Assembly: GCA_047619685.1 (NCBI GenBank)
Contig: JBLHLC010000001.1
Span: forward strand, 62,001-126,000
Origin: JABDJZ01 sp047619685
GTDB taxonomy: Bacteria > Bacteroidota > Rhodothermia > Rhodothermales > UBA10348
Direction of reading: 5' to 3'
DNA: 64,000 nt
Shown here one piece after another: positions 6,392 through 15,337 of the stretch. A model generated the notes under the pieces. The model was not told where the DNA came from. It saw only the letters and a list, made by a program, of their open reading frames with translations, and did no database searches. A program made the translations under genes and the position numbers. Within the stretch, counting starts at the first letter, position 1, and each line of letters starts with the position of its first letter.

Positions 6392-9307
6392 ATGGTTGAC
6401 CGTTGCCGCCAGCTTCTCAGTTTTGGGCGACACCTAAAACCAAGCTGCTCGTCTCCAAGGGACCTCTTTCGAGCGGTTCTAGTGGCCCTCGTGCTCTTAG
6501 CCGTTGCTCCGGCGCCGAGCGCGGACGCACAGGTGGTCCCGGTGTACTCGATTGCCTTCCGGCCTCCAGGCGTGAACTACCTGGTGATGCGGTCCCGGCA
6601 CTTCGATGTCATCTACCAGGACGGCACGGAAGATCAGGCCAGGGAATTGGCGGCGGTTCTGGAGTCCACGTTGCCCGCGGTCGGGGAAATCTTCCCGGTG
6701 CGGTCCAACTTCCACCTGTCGGTGGTGCTCAACCGGTATGGCGACCGCGGGAACGGATTCGTGGCCACTGTCCCTTTCAAATCGGAGATCGAAGGCATCG
6801 AACTCTTCGGAAGGGGGCTCTCCAATCGGCATTCCAACTGGCTCATGGCGGTGGGTCCCCACGAGTTGGTCCATGCTGCGCAGGGAGACTATTCGGCCGG
6901 GTTCGGGGTTCACAGTCTCCTGAGGCCTTTCGCTCCGGACATTGCGCGGGCGCTCAATCTCTGGGTGCCGCCCGGGATTGCCGAAGGGGCTGCAGTTTCG
7001 CTGGAGAGTTCGCTGGAAAAACGCGCCGGGCGCCTGAACCACCCGTGGTTCACCATGCAGTACCGCGCCGCGGTGGGCGCCGGGAAGCCCTGGTCGTTGG
7101 CCCAGATGCTGGAACGCCCTTGGTACACGCGCCCGACAGACAGATTCTACAAAGGGGGAGCGGCGCTGATGGAGGCGCTGACCGACTCGGATGGCCACAT
7201 CCCCGCCCTGCGGCGAGCCACTGCCTTTCACAACCGTTTCCCTCTCCTAGGCTACGGGGTGAGCTTCTGGTATGGGACTGGCGAGTTTCCAGCCAGCTTT
7301 GGGCGAAAGCTCAGGAAGAAGGCCATTCAGGACGAGGCGGCGCGCGTCGAGGCGTTGGGCACGTTGACCTCCGCCAGGCTGGTGTCGGGCCGAAAGGGTC
7401 AGGTAATTCGAAGACCACGATGGGTCGATGACCAGAGCGTGATCGGATACATGACGTCCTACAACCGCAGACGAGGCCTGCATGCCATCGACATGGCCAC
7501 GGGCGCGATGCGTCTGGTGACCTTTCAGGACCTGACCGAGGAACTGCAGTTTTCGCTGAGCCCGGATGGCCAAAGCATCCTCCTTTCGCGCTATGTCCGC
7601 AAGCCCTTGTCGGGGCAGACGGATGCGGACGTGTTCAGGGTAGATCGGTCCACGGGCGATGCCGAGCGGTTGACGACTGAGGCGGGCCTACTGAGCCCCG
7701 TCGAGCTGCCGGACGGCAGAATATGGGCCATCCGGCTGGATGGCGCTTTCACAACCTGGGTAGAAAGTTCGGGCGGCGGGGAGTTCTCGCCCGTCCTGCC
7801 GCCGGCTCGCGACCACTACAAGCAACTGGAACTCAGCCCGGACTATGGATCTGTAGCCATCATCCGGAATGTGCTTGGAAGCCAGGGGCTCTACGTGTCC
7901 TCGGTCTCGGAGCCCAGGTTGGAACCGGCCGTCGTGTTCGAAAACGCTTCGGTCTACGACGCCACGTGGAGCCCGGACGGGCGGTGGGTCGTTTTTACCG
8001 CCGACCCAACAGATGCGCTGAACGTCTTCGCCTACAGCATTTCGGACGGGAGTGTCAGGCAGCTGACGAACGCTCGGTACGGCGCTCTCGAGGGCACGGT
8101 ATCCCCGGACGGCCAGGAACTGGCGTTTATCGAGTTTCAGGACCAACGGCTGGATCTGAAGGTGATGCCGTTTGCGCCGGAGACCGCGCCTCGCGTCCAG
8201 GGTACCGGCGCCACCCCGCCGCAGCCTGGAGCATTCATCGACACCACCGGGGTTGCCCGTTTGGCGGGCGCATACAAAAGCCTGCCCAACCTGAGGCCTC
8301 GCCTTCTATATCCCACGGCGTACTACGAGACCACGACCAGCGTTCGGCCCGGAGCCGATCTGGGCGCGGGCATCGGGTTGGCCATGCAGGGCACCGACCC
8401 CCTGGCGCGGTGGGCGTATTGGGGCGAAGGCTTCTACCAGGGCGAGCGCATGTGGGGCGAGGCAGGGATCACCACTGCCGCGACGGTCGTCCGGCCCGCA
8501 CTCCGCCTGTACCGCCGGCCGGATCAGTTCCTGGCGCGGGTGGGGTCGGGGAGTACGGCGGATACGCTGCGAGTCATTTCGGATGAGCGCGGCGCCGAGT
8601 TCTCCGTCTCTCTTCCGGTCACGCTGAGCAACAACATCCACAACAGCACGGCCAACTTCGGACTGTTCTTTAACGCCCGGGAGAACCGGCTGCTTGGCGC
8701 CGGCAACGAAGTGGTGCGCGAGTGGACCAATTCAGCCACCATCACGCCGGTGGCGCGGTTCTCCCTGGGCATGCAGAATGCGCTCAGAGACCTGATATTC
8801 AGCCGCGGGATTACGTTCACCAGCGCGACCGAGTTCGAGTTTTACCCGGAGCGGTTTGGTGGTGCTGGCACGGCGTCCTACAACGAGTTGGGGATTTTCC
8901 TCCCGTTCCTGAGTCGGTTGAATACGGGCCTGAAGCTGGAATTGGCCAGTCTCTCTCAGACGCAGGCGTTCGTGTTCAACACGGACTTCTTCATGCCCAG
9001 AGGACACGAGGACATCGTGCCCGGCCGCGGGACCGTCGTGCGGGCCGGTCTTGAGGTTCTCCAGCCCATCCTGTATCCCGATAACGGATTCCTGATCATC
9101 CCGTCGTTCCTGAGGGCCGTGTATGCGTTCGGTTTCGCGGAGCGTCTGAGTCCCACGGAGGACTTCGACAGGCATTTGACATCGGTCGGAGGTGGCATCG
9201 GCCTGCAGTTCAACCTGCTCCACGTCTTCGAATTCGATCTCCGATTTGGGAAGGCCTACCGGACAGGGGACACGCCGTACACCGGTTGGACGACGGTCTA
9301 TCGATAG
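6392..9307 (+). CDS. Surface protein: gluzincin-like domain, TolB-type propeller and outer-membrane barrel
   Basis: The ATG at 6392 gives a long-n-region signal peptide ending SADAQ (about residue 48); an in-frame ATG at 6308 adds 28 unlikely residues. The mature protein starts with a peptidase-MA-like domain containing HELVH (residues 157-161) and a downstream glutamate in GIAEGAA (E198), the ligand pattern of HExxH gluzincins. A WD40/PD40-type propeller follows (repeated SPDG motifs, about residues 330-600). The last about 350 residues alternate hydrophobic strands, end in an aromatic-rich strand (WTTVYR) and look like an outer-membrane beta-barrel. It is about 970 residues, monocistronic, and followed by the BlaI-type operator region. 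A role in processing or binding surface proteins is inferred only. Confidence 0.85.
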   Translation: MVDRCRQLLSFGRHLKPSCSSPRDLFRAVLVALVLLAVAPAPSADAQVVPVYSIAFRPPGVNYLVMRSRHFDVIYQDGTEDQARELAAVLESTLPAVGEIFPVRSNFHLSVVLNRYGDRGNGFVATVPFKSEIEGIELFGRGLSNRHSNWLMAVGPHELVHAAQGDYSAGFGVHSLLRPFAPDIARALNLWVPPGIAEGAAVSLESSLEKRAGRLNHPWFTMQYRAAVGAGKPWSLAQMLERPWYTRPTDRFYKGGAALMEALTDSDGHIPALRRATAFHNRFPLLGYGVSFWYGTGEFPASFGRKLRKKAIQDEAARVEALGTLTSARLVSGRKGQVIRRPRWVDDQSVIGYMTSYNRRRGLHAIDMATGAMRLVTFQDLTEELQFSLSPDGQSILLSRYVRKPLSGQTDADVFRVDRSTGDAERLTTEAGLLSPVELPDGRIWAIRLDGAFTTWVESSGGGEFSPVLPPARDHYKQLELSPDYGSVAIIRNVLGSQGLYVSSVSEPRLEPAVVFENASVYDATWSPDGRWVVFTADPTDALNVFAYSISDGSVRQLTNARYGALEGTVSPDGQELAFIEFQDQRLDLKVMPFAPETAPRVQGTGATPPQPGAFIDTTGVARLAGAYKSLPNLRPRLLYPTAYYETTTSVRPGADLGAGIGLAMQGTDPLARWAYWGEGFYQGERMWGEAGITTAATVVRPALRLYRRPDQFLARVGSGSTADTLRVISDERGAEFSVSLPVTLSNNIHNSTANFGLFFNARENRLLGAGNEVVREWTNSATITPVARFSLGMQNALRDLIFSRGITFTSATEFEFYPERFGGAGTASYNELGIFLPFLSRLNTGLKLELASLSQTQAFVFNTDFFMPRGHEDIVPGRGTVVRAGLEVLQPILYPDNGFLIIPSFLRAVYAFGFAERLSPTEDFDRHLTSVGGGIGLQFNLLHVFEFDLRFGKAYRTGDTPYTGWTTVYR

Positions 9308-9335
9308 ATGCATCCTCGTGCGAGGCCCGCACAAT

Positions 9336-9349
9336 GCTAAAAAATTAGC
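9336..9349. promoter_or_regulatory. Upstream operator of the BlaI-type regulon
   Basis: Inverted repeat GCTAA-4-TTAGC (AAAA spacer), matching the core of the second palindrome at 9388-9405 and centred 54 bases upstream of it. It lies just upstream of the predicted -35 box, consistent with cooperative binding by two repressor dimers. Confidence 0.6.
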
Positions 9350-9357
9350 GACGGCTC

Positions 9358-9386
9358 TTGACGTTGCTCCGCGGGTGCTCTATTAT
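9358..9386 (+). promoter_or_regulatory. Promoter of the BlaI-M56 operon
   Basis: TTGACG (9358-9363) and TATTAT (9381-9386) are separated by exactly 17 bases, a near-consensus sigma-70-like arrangement. The operator begins one base after the -10 box, so bound repressor would cover the transcription start. Housekeeping promoters in many Bacteroidota look different (TAnnTTTG), which is the main reason for doubt. Confidence 0.55.
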
Positions 9387-9387
9387 T

Positions 9388-9405
9388 GTGCTAACAATTT
9401 AGCAC
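9388..9405. promoter_or_regulatory. Downstream operator of the BlaI-type regulon
   Basis: Perfect 7-bp inverted repeat GTGCTAA-CAAT-TTAGCAC immediately after the -10 box and 42 bases before the repressor ATG. Size and symmetry fit a dimeric winged-helix BlaI/MecI repressor. Confidence 0.7.
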
Positions 9406-9446
9406 ATGGGGCGTAACTGCCCGAAAGACTTGCCGTAGAGGGCCTC

Positions 9447-9836
9447 ATGGGAGAATCATTGCAGACAGATCTAAGCCGCAGAGAGCGTCAAATCATGGAC
9501 GCCATCTACAGGCTTGAAGGGGCAACCGCCGCCGAGGTAATGGACAACCTGCCCGAGCCGCCGAGTTATTCGGCAGTGCGGGCGTTGCTGCGCATCCTGG
9601 AGGACAAGGGGCACCTGACCCATGAGAAGGTGGGCCCGAGGTATTTGTATAAGCCTACCGTCCCCGCGAACACTGCCAGCGAGAATGCGCTCAACCATCT
9701 GGTGAACACGTTTTTCTCAGGATCTGTGTCGCAAGCCGTCGCCGCGCTCCTGGAAGCGTCGGACAGCCAACTTTCGGACGACGAATTGAATCGCCTCCGG
9801 AGCCGTATCGAAGAAGCACGCAACGAGGGACGCTAG
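9447..9836 (+). CDS. BlaI/MecI/CopY-family transcriptional repressor
   Basis: 129 residues, the usual family length. The winged helix spans residues about 8-75 (LSRRERQIMDAIYRLEGATA, then SYSAVRALLRILEDKGHLTH), followed by the wing (EKVGPRYLYKP) and a C-terminal dimerisation helix region with LSDDELNRLRSRIEEA. Family members bind palindromic operators as dimers and are inactivated by cleavage when the partner M56 protease senses a signal. Here the partner starts one base after the stop codon, and two matching palindromes precede the gene, so autorepression of a two-gene operon is well supported. No beta-lactamase gene is nearby, so antibiotic resistance should not be assumed. Confidence 0.94.
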   Translation: MGESLQTDLSRRERQIMDAIYRLEGATAAEVMDNLPEPPSYSAVRALLRILEDKGHLTHEKVGPRYLYKPTVPANTASENALNHLVNTFFSGSVSQAVAALLEASDSQLSDDELNRLRSRIEEARNEGR

Positions 9837-9837
9837 C

Positions 9838-12800
9838 ATGTTCGAGTCCATTCTGCAGGGAAACGCCGTTTCCGTAGTTGGAGGCATTCTTGACCTCACT
9901 ATCAAGGCTGCGCTCGTCTTCTCGGTCGCGGGAATTGCGACGTCCGCGCTCCGAAACCGCCCTGCTTCAACCAGGCATGCCGTTTGGCTGGCGGCCGTTG
10001 TCGGTGTGCTGGTCCTGCCGGTACTGACGGCGGTTTTGCCCAACTGGAATGTATTGCCGGCGCAGTTTGCGGCAGAATCGGTCATGCCGGCCGTCCCTGC
10101 CAGCCAGACTGTTGCGGGCGATGAGGATGCGACGGCATGGGAATCGGAACAGCCTGCGAGGCCCGAGTCCAGCCGCGAAGCGAAATCGGATGGCGATGCC
10201 TCGATTAGAGAGAACCCGGGCGCGGCTCGTGTGGCGCCCGGTTTGGTGGCTCAAGTCAAGAACCCGGTACTCAGAGCCGTTGGCGATTTCTGGGCCCAGT
10301 TGATGCAACTGCACTGGTCGGTATTGATGCTGGGCGTTTGGTTGGTTGGTTTTGTGGTGATCATGGGCAACCACGTCCTGGGCGCGATTGGCCTCTACCT
10401 GGTGTCGCGCAGGGCGCAGCCGATAGTATCAGAGGACTGGTTGGACCTGGCCGAGGAAATCGGTGATCGCCTTTGGATTACTCGAGACGTACAACTTTTG
10501 AAGAGCCATGTCACCACAATGCCGGTGACCTGGGGTGGACGCAAGCCCGTCGTGCTTCTCCCCAGCGACGCCGATGCGTGGACAGACGAGAGGCGCCGTT
10601 ACGTGCTGACGCATGAGTTTGCGCACATTCGCCGCTGGGACGTGGCCACGCAGGGCATCGCTCAGTTTGCTTGCGCCCTCTACTGGTTCAACCCTCTGGT
10701 GTGGATGGCATCCCGTCGTCTTCGGATAGAACGCGAGCGCGCCTGTGACGATCAGGTCATCATGACCGGTGGAGTAGCCTCCTCGTATGCTGAGCACTTG
10801 CTCGACATCGCGCGTTCGCTCCGGGCAACGTTTGCGTCGCCACTGGGCGCAGTTGCCATGGCGCGTCCGTCGCAACTGGAAGGTCGGGTTTTGGCCATTC
10901 TGGACCCGGAACGACGCAGACGAAACTTTGGCAAGGTGCAGACCGGCGTCGTGGCTGGTTTGGCCCTGGCCGTCATTCTGCCGATTGCAGCCATGGCGCC
11001 GCAGGGATCTGCACGGATTTCGCTAGCCTCTGAGTCCGTGGCAGCCCAGGAGTCCGCCGTTGAAACGACCGCTTCGGAAGCCCCTCCGGCCTCAGCGAAA
11101 AGTGTGGAGGCGACAGCCTCGACCGTCTCCACCACTACCGTAGCGGCCGCGAGAGGCACTACGGATGTGATGTCGGCTTCTATGAAGCCCGCCGTCGCGA
11201 GTCGAAGGCCGACCGTCGTTTTGCCTGACACTATTGACACGCGGAGGCGCCAGGTTGCGGACGCTTTCATAAAGGCGTTGGGTGACGAGGATGAAGACAT
11301 GCGCCGCCAGGCTGCGCAGATGCTCGGCGAAATTGGGGACGAAAGAGCCACTCCAGCGCTGAAGCGGACGCTGCAAAACGAAGACTCCAAAGACGTCCGT
11401 CGGGCAGTCCTGTGGGCTCTGGCCGAAATGGATGATGACAGCGTCGCGCCGATCTTGATCGATCTTCTGGGCTCCGAAACGGACTCAGAGGCGCGTCGGC
11501 AGATTGCCTGGATGCTGGGCGGAAATGCCAATGAAGGTGATCGGCGCGTCGGGGAGGCCCTCATCGGGCTGCTGGGCGACTCAGATGCTGAAGTTAGAGC
11601 GACTGCCGTCTGGGGCCTCGCCGAGATGGAATACACGCCGGCGCTCAAGGCGCTGGTCGGCATGACGAACGACAGCAGCGATGACGTCAGCGAGCGGGCC
11701 ATTTGGGCCATCGGAGAACTCGCTGAAGAGGCGCCAAACGATGAGGCGCTGGCTGCTCTCACCACTGCGCTCGGAAGCGACAACGCGAGTGTCAGGCAAA
11801 TGGCGGCGTGGGCACTGGGAGAGTTGGAAGATCCCGCTTCGGTGCCGGTCCTCACTCGCACCCTTGCGGATTCAAACAGCGAAGTCAGGAGATCGGCTGC
11901 TCGCGCACTTGCCGAAATAGATACCCCGGAGTCTCTAAGGGCGTTGATGGTGGCTGTAGACGACGAGGATGTAGACATTCGCCGTCAGGCTATCTATGCC
12001 ATTGGAGAGCTTGAGGATGCGGGTTCTGTGGATGTGCTCATCAAAGCAGTGGGAGACTCCGATCCAGATATTCGCCGGGCCGCAATAATAGCCCTGGTGG
12101 ACATCGAGGACGACCGAGCCGCTCCTGTCCTGGTTCGCGCCCTAAAGGATGACGACCCGGACGTTCGGCGCATGGCCGCGCACGGGCTCTCAGAGTTGGA
12201 GCCGACCCCCACGGTTGTTCAGGGACTCCGCTCAGCCCTGGAAGACGCAGATCCTGAAGTGCGACGCGCTGTTATTTATTCGCTTGGAGAACTCGGAGAC
12301 GAAGCCTCCGCGGAAGCGTTGGTTCGCGCCCTCGCTGACGACGATTCCGAGGTACGCCGGGCGGCTGCACACTCTCTTGCCGACATTTTGGAGGACCGTG
12401 ACGTGCCAGGAGCCGTCAAGGCGTTGTCTCACATGTTGGAGACGGACTCGGAATCAGACAACCGCCGGGCTGCTGCCTATGCGCTTGGCGAATTGGGGAG
12501 TCCCGAGGCTATCGATGTACTACGCAAGGCCATGGAGGACAGTGATCGCGAGGTCCGTCGCGCAGCAGCGAACGCGCTGAGCGACATCGACTGGGACGAT
12601 GACGATGACGATGACGAGGACAACGACAGTGACAATGATTCCGACTGGAATAATGACAATGACCGGGACAACGACTCCCAGGCAAGTCGGAACTCCAACA
12701 GAAACCGGAACCGTAACGACATCCGCATCACGCTGGACGGGAGCGACCTTTCTGCCATGACGGCAGTCGTCGGCGCGGCAATTGGGGGCATCACGGAAAT

Positions 12801-13098
12801 GGCTCTCTTCAGCGCGGGCTCGGCACTGGAGTCCATCGACTTCGATGGCATCTTCCACAACATTGGACATTCCTTGTCGGCCGTTGACCTTGATGTGGAT
12901 GCCATGATGGATGACGTCGAGGTCCACTTGCAGGGCCTGGATGTCGAGATCGAGATGGAGATGCGGGGCGCTCTCATCGAGGCTCTTGTCTGCGCTGCCG
13001 AGGATAATCCTGGCACCTCTGAGTACAGAGCCGCTATTCGCGCCCTGAAACGGATGGATCATCCCGCTGCAAAACGGGCGCTCCGCAAGTTCGACTGA
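9838..13098 (+). CDS. M56 (BlaR1-like) membrane protease fused to HEAT-repeat domain
   Basis: 1086 residues. N-terminal membrane helices lie at about residues 12-36, 45-63 and 157-185. A cytoplasmic-facing zinc protease domain carries HEFAH (259-263) and the downstream RERACDDQV segment. A fourth helix is at about 370-390. BlaR1 has a penicillin-binding sensor after this helix; instead this protein has roughly 13-15 HEAT/PBS-lyase-like repeats of about 31 residues (residues about 465-915, pattern DDxxVRRxAAxxLGEL). An Asp/Asn/Arg low-complexity segment (about 919-960) and a C-terminal helical domain follow. By BlaR1 topology the HEAT array would be periplasmic and could sense a protein or envelope ligand. 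One base separates it from the repressor gene. The proteolytic relay is inferred from the family. Confidence 0.93.
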   Translation: MFESILQGNAVSVVGGILDLTIKAALVFSVAGIATSALRNRPASTRHAVWLAAVVGVLVLPVLTAVLPNWNVLPAQFAAESVMPAVPASQTVAGDEDATAWESEQPARPESSREAKSDGDASIRENPGAARVAPGLVAQVKNPVLRAVGDFWAQLMQLHWSVLMLGVWLVGFVVIMGNHVLGAIGLYLVSRRAQPIVSEDWLDLAEEIGDRLWITRDVQLLKSHVTTMPVTWGGRKPVVLLPSDADAWTDERRRYVLTHEFAHIRRWDVATQGIAQFACALYWFNPLVWMASRRLRIERERACDDQVIMTGGVASSYAEHLLDIARSLRATFASPLGAVAMARPSQLEGRVLAILDPERRRRNFGKVQTGVVAGLALAVILPIAAMAPQGSARISLASESVAAQESAVETTASEAPPASAKSVEATASTVSTTTVAAARGTTDVMSASMKPAVASRRPTVVLPDTIDTRRRQVADAFIKALGDEDEDMRRQAAQMLGEIGDERATPALKRTLQNEDSKDVRRAVLWALAEMDDDSVAPILIDLLGSETDSEARRQIAWMLGGNANEGDRRVGEALIGLLGDSDAEVRATAVWGLAEMEYTPALKALVGMTNDSSDDVSERAIWAIGELAEEAPNDEALAALTTALGSDNASVRQMAAWALGELEDPASVPVLTRTLADSNSEVRRSAARALAEIDTPESLRALMVAVDDEDVDIRRQAIYAIGELEDAGSVDVLIKAVGDSDPDIRRAAIIALVDIEDDRAAPVLVRALKDDDPDVRRMAAHGLSELEPTPTVVQGLRSALEDADPEVRRAVIYSLGELGDEASAEALVRALADDDSEVRRAAAHSLADILEDRDVPGAVKALSHMLETDSESDNRRAAAYALGELGSPEAIDVLRKAMEDSDREVRRAAANALSDIDWDDDDDDDEDNDSDNDSDWNNDNDRDNDSQASRNSNRNRNRNDIRITLDGSDLSAMTAVVGAAIGGITEMALFSAGSALESIDFDGIFHNIGHSLSAVDLDVDAMMDDVEVHLQGLDVEIEMEMRGALIEALVCAAEDNPGTSEYRAAIRALKRMDHPAAKRALRKFD

Positions 13099-13114
13099 AG
13101 CTTTCCGGCTGCCG

Positions 13115-14557
13115 TCACAAAGACAGCAGGGCAAGCGCGAAGCTCACTTTCCGGCTGGCCGTATCGAGGCCCGACTGCGGGCGTCTGAATTCGTAGGCCA
13201 GCGCGGCTTCCAACACCATACCGGCCAACGGGAAAGCCAGCTTGACGTGGTATCTTCTGCCGCTACCGGTGAGTCTGGCGATGGGGAAGGCGTGTCCCGC
13301 TCCAGGTTCGTAGACGGCCACGACCGGCGCCCCGGTCCCCACGTCGAACTCGGTCAGGGATAGGTCGATGCGGGCCGCTCTGATCTGAAAGAAGCCGGCC
13401 GCCTGGAGCATTCGCGCCCAACTCAGCGGCTTGTGGGCCAAGAGGCCGTTCAGCTTCCACGGTCCGCTGGCGCCTGGACTCAGCCGAAGCTTGAGTCGCC
13501 ATTGCGGTTCTGGCATGGACACGCGCAGGATATACGGCGGTACCGAGAGATCGAATTCGTCACTTCTGGACCGGCGCTCGAATTGCAGACTGCTCCCGGT
13601 GCGGGAATATGACACCCGGGACCGGACGCTTCGACCGTTTCCGCTCCAGGCATGGTCCGACGCGGCCTCCAGCTTTCCCTCATTGAACGGGAATGACAGG
13701 GCGACCGTCCAGCCTGATTCCCGCGCGTCCGGCGCGGCCCACACGCTCGCAGGCGCCGCGCCCGATGGGAGCAGGCCATGCGTGCGACCCGAAATCCTGA
13801 GACTCGGGCTACCGCGCTTTTCCTGAAAAGACAACCCGACCGTGGAAGAGAGGCGTCTGCCCGCACCTCCGCAGCGGCACACAGAGGTCGCCGCCCAGAC
13901 CCGCGCCGCGGCCGAATTGGCGGCCGCATAGAATTCGGCGGCATCCTGGCGAATACTCCCGCTCAGGTGCTGGAGGAAAACGCCCGCGCGGAGGCGCAGG
14001 GTCGTAGCCTCCAGCCGCGCGCCAGCTGCCGATCCGCCGTCCCCTGCCGACCGGCCAGCCCAGATGCCTGCCTTGACTCGATTCAGTTTCAGGGCCAAGG
14101 CTGAGCCTCGAAGGTGCGAAGACGAGGTGCCGGCGTACCCTCGACTGGAGGGTGCGCGCAACGCCATAGCAGCTCCGGCGCTCTCAGGCGTCCCAAACCG
14201 GGTGGATCCGGACACAAGACCCGCACCGGCCGACGTGCGAAAGTCGCCCAGGAGGACCTGCACCGCAGTCGAAGGCCGCAGTTCGACGAAGCCCGTGGTC
14301 AGTCGGCCTGTGGAGACGGTACCTTTCCAGAAGCTACCGGCCGCAACGTATCGCGCCTTGCGGGTCCAACCAGAGGCCGAGGCGCCCCAATCCCTCTCCG
14401 CCAGGGTGGCCCAGCGGCGGTCCGTGATCAGCGCCAGATCCTCCATGGCGTCCGGAGTAATGGTCTCGGGACTATTCAGCAGCGAGTCGGGTACCGCGAC
14501 CGTCTGCAACACGAAAAACAGTACTATTGCCAACGGAGCCCCACCGCCTGGCTCCAA
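13115..14557 (-). CDS. Outer-membrane beta-barrel candidate, unrecognised
   Basis: 480 residues with a hydrophobic signal-like start (LAIVLFFVLQTVAVPD). A short region (ITPDAMEDLALITDRRWATL) precedes long runs of alternating polar/hydrophobic strands rich in Gly, Ser, Arg and aromatic residues. The last residues (KVSFALALLSL) resemble a terminal barrel strand. I recognise no family. Its start overlaps the end of the upstream minus-strand gene by 34 bases, so the two are probably co-transcribed and coupled. It is convergent with the HEAT-protease gene, 16 bases apart. A surface or transport role is inferred from composition only. Confidence 0.68.
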   Translation of the reverse strand: MEPGGGAPLAIVLFFVLQTVAVPDSLLNSPETITPDAMEDLALITDRRWATLAERDWGASASGWTRKARYVAAGSFWKGTVSTGRLTTGFVELRPSTAVQVLLGDFRTSAGAGLVSGSTRFGTPESAGAAMALRAPSSRGYAGTSSSHLRGSALALKLNRVKAGIWAGRSAGDGGSAAGARLEATTLRLRAGVFLQHLSGSIRQDAAEFYAAANSAAARVWAATSVCRCGGAGRRLSSTVGLSFQEKRGSPSLRISGRTHGLLPSGAAPASVWAAPDARESGWTVALSFPFNEGKLEAASDHAWSGNGRSVRSRVSYSRTGSSLQFERRSRSDEFDLSVPPYILRVSMPEPQWRLKLRLSPGASGPWKLNGLLAHKPLSWARMLQAAGFFQIRAARIDLSLTEFDVGTGAPVVAVYEPGAGHAFPIARLTGSGRRYHVKLAFPLAGMVLEAALAYEFRRPQSGLDTASRKVSFALALLSL

Positions 14558-15258
14558 CCCAGCGGCTCGTGTCGGCTAAACCCGAACTCTGCCCGCCAGC
14601 CGCGCACACCGATGGTGAGCCCCAGCGCCAGAATGTCCGGGCTGGAGGCAAGCCCTCCCAGAATCGTGAGGGCGGGGGAGAGCCTGAAGACCCATCCCAG
14701 TCTTGGCGAAAAAATGCCCTCTGTTACCAGGAGGTCCGGCATTACCGTCCAGCCGCCAGCGGAGACGGCGTAGCCTATCCCCATCGACCTCCGGGCCACC
14801 AGCAGGCCAACGGAGCCTTTCCCCAGATTTCCGATCAGTCCGAATGCCAATGAGACCGACTGTGAAGACCGGAATCCTTCCGGCCTGGTCGATTCCAGGC
14901 GGACCCGGAGGCCCAGCCGCATGCGTTTCAAGGCGAAAGACGACGCTACCGATGCGGCGGTCTCTCGATATCCCGCAAAGGCCATCTGTCGAATCAGCAC
15001 ACTCGCTGCGGGCAGGGCCGCCACGGCGACGCCGGAAGTCAGTTCGGGAATGCTGTATTCCCGCATTGCCCCGAAAAAGACGCCCCGCTGCCTGGAGGAA
15101 GCAGGGTTGGGACCCCAGCCGGCGGCGGCCAGTCCCAAACCTGCGCCCGCCAACGCCAAATCTGATGGCATGACGGAAATCTGCCCCGCAGCGCGGGACG
15201 GTAGGAAGCAGGTGAGGAGCACCAGGAGACTCGTGGGGAAGAAGCGCGGACAGGTCAT
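14524..15258 (-). CDS. Outer-membrane protein, PorV/FadL-like barrel candidate
   Basis: 244 residues with a clear signal peptide (MTCPRFFPTSLLVLLTCFLP, cleavage near AAGQ). The mature start contains a GAGLGLAAAGWGPNPAS segment, followed by the GVFFGAMREYSIPEL stretch. This resembles the N-terminal region of PorV/PorQ/FadL-type barrels in Bacteroidota, where a glycine/alanine-rich turn and an NPA motif precede the barrel. It is shorter than PorV (usually about 350-400 residues). It is first in a two-gene minus-strand unit and is divergent from porD, 79 bases away, so a T9SS or envelope link is plausible but not shown. Confidence 0.66.
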   Translation of the reverse strand: MTCPRFFPTSLLVLLTCFLPSRAAGQISVMPSDLALAGAGLGLAAAGWGPNPASSRQRGVFFGAMREYSIPELTSGVAVAALPAASVLIRQMAFAGYRETAASVASSFALKRMRLGLRVRLESTRPEGFRSSQSVSLAFGLIGNLGKGSVGLLVARRSMGIGYAVSAGGWTVMPDLLVTEGIFSPRLGWVFRLSPALTILGGLASSPDILALGLTIGVRGWRAEFGFSRHEPLGWSQAVGLRWQ

Positions 15259-15284
15259 ACATCTGGAGCAGGCGACCCCGGAAA

Positions 15285-15296
15285 CTGTAACGCATT
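15285..15296 (+). promoter_or_regulatory. Shared upstream element near porD
   Basis: CTGTAACGCATT lies 42 bases before the porD ATG. The 11-mer TGTAACGCATT recurs at 28141-28151 just before a T9SS cargo gene, and CTGTAACGC recurs at 28042 and 42645. It may be a promoter part or regulator site for secretion genes; nothing here proves function. Confidence 0.3.
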
Positions 15297-15337
15297 GCCC
15301 CTGTTGTAATGGTCACTCGAGTCAATCCCGGTACCGC

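Noticed and set aside
10752..11978. Long open frame on the minus strand opposite the HEAT repeats
   Set aside because: Its length follows from the repetitive G+C-rich codons of the real gene on the other strand; composition is Ser/Ala-rich and no family or start signal is visible.
9447..13098. Beta-lactam resistance locus
   Set aside because: The repressor and protease resemble BlaI/BlaR1, but there is no beta-lactamase or penicillin-binding sensor domain in the operon or nearby.
14921..15337. 5' extension of porD to an upstream ATG
   Set aside because: The extension lies over the divergent barrel gene and would bury the clear signal peptide that starts at 15338.
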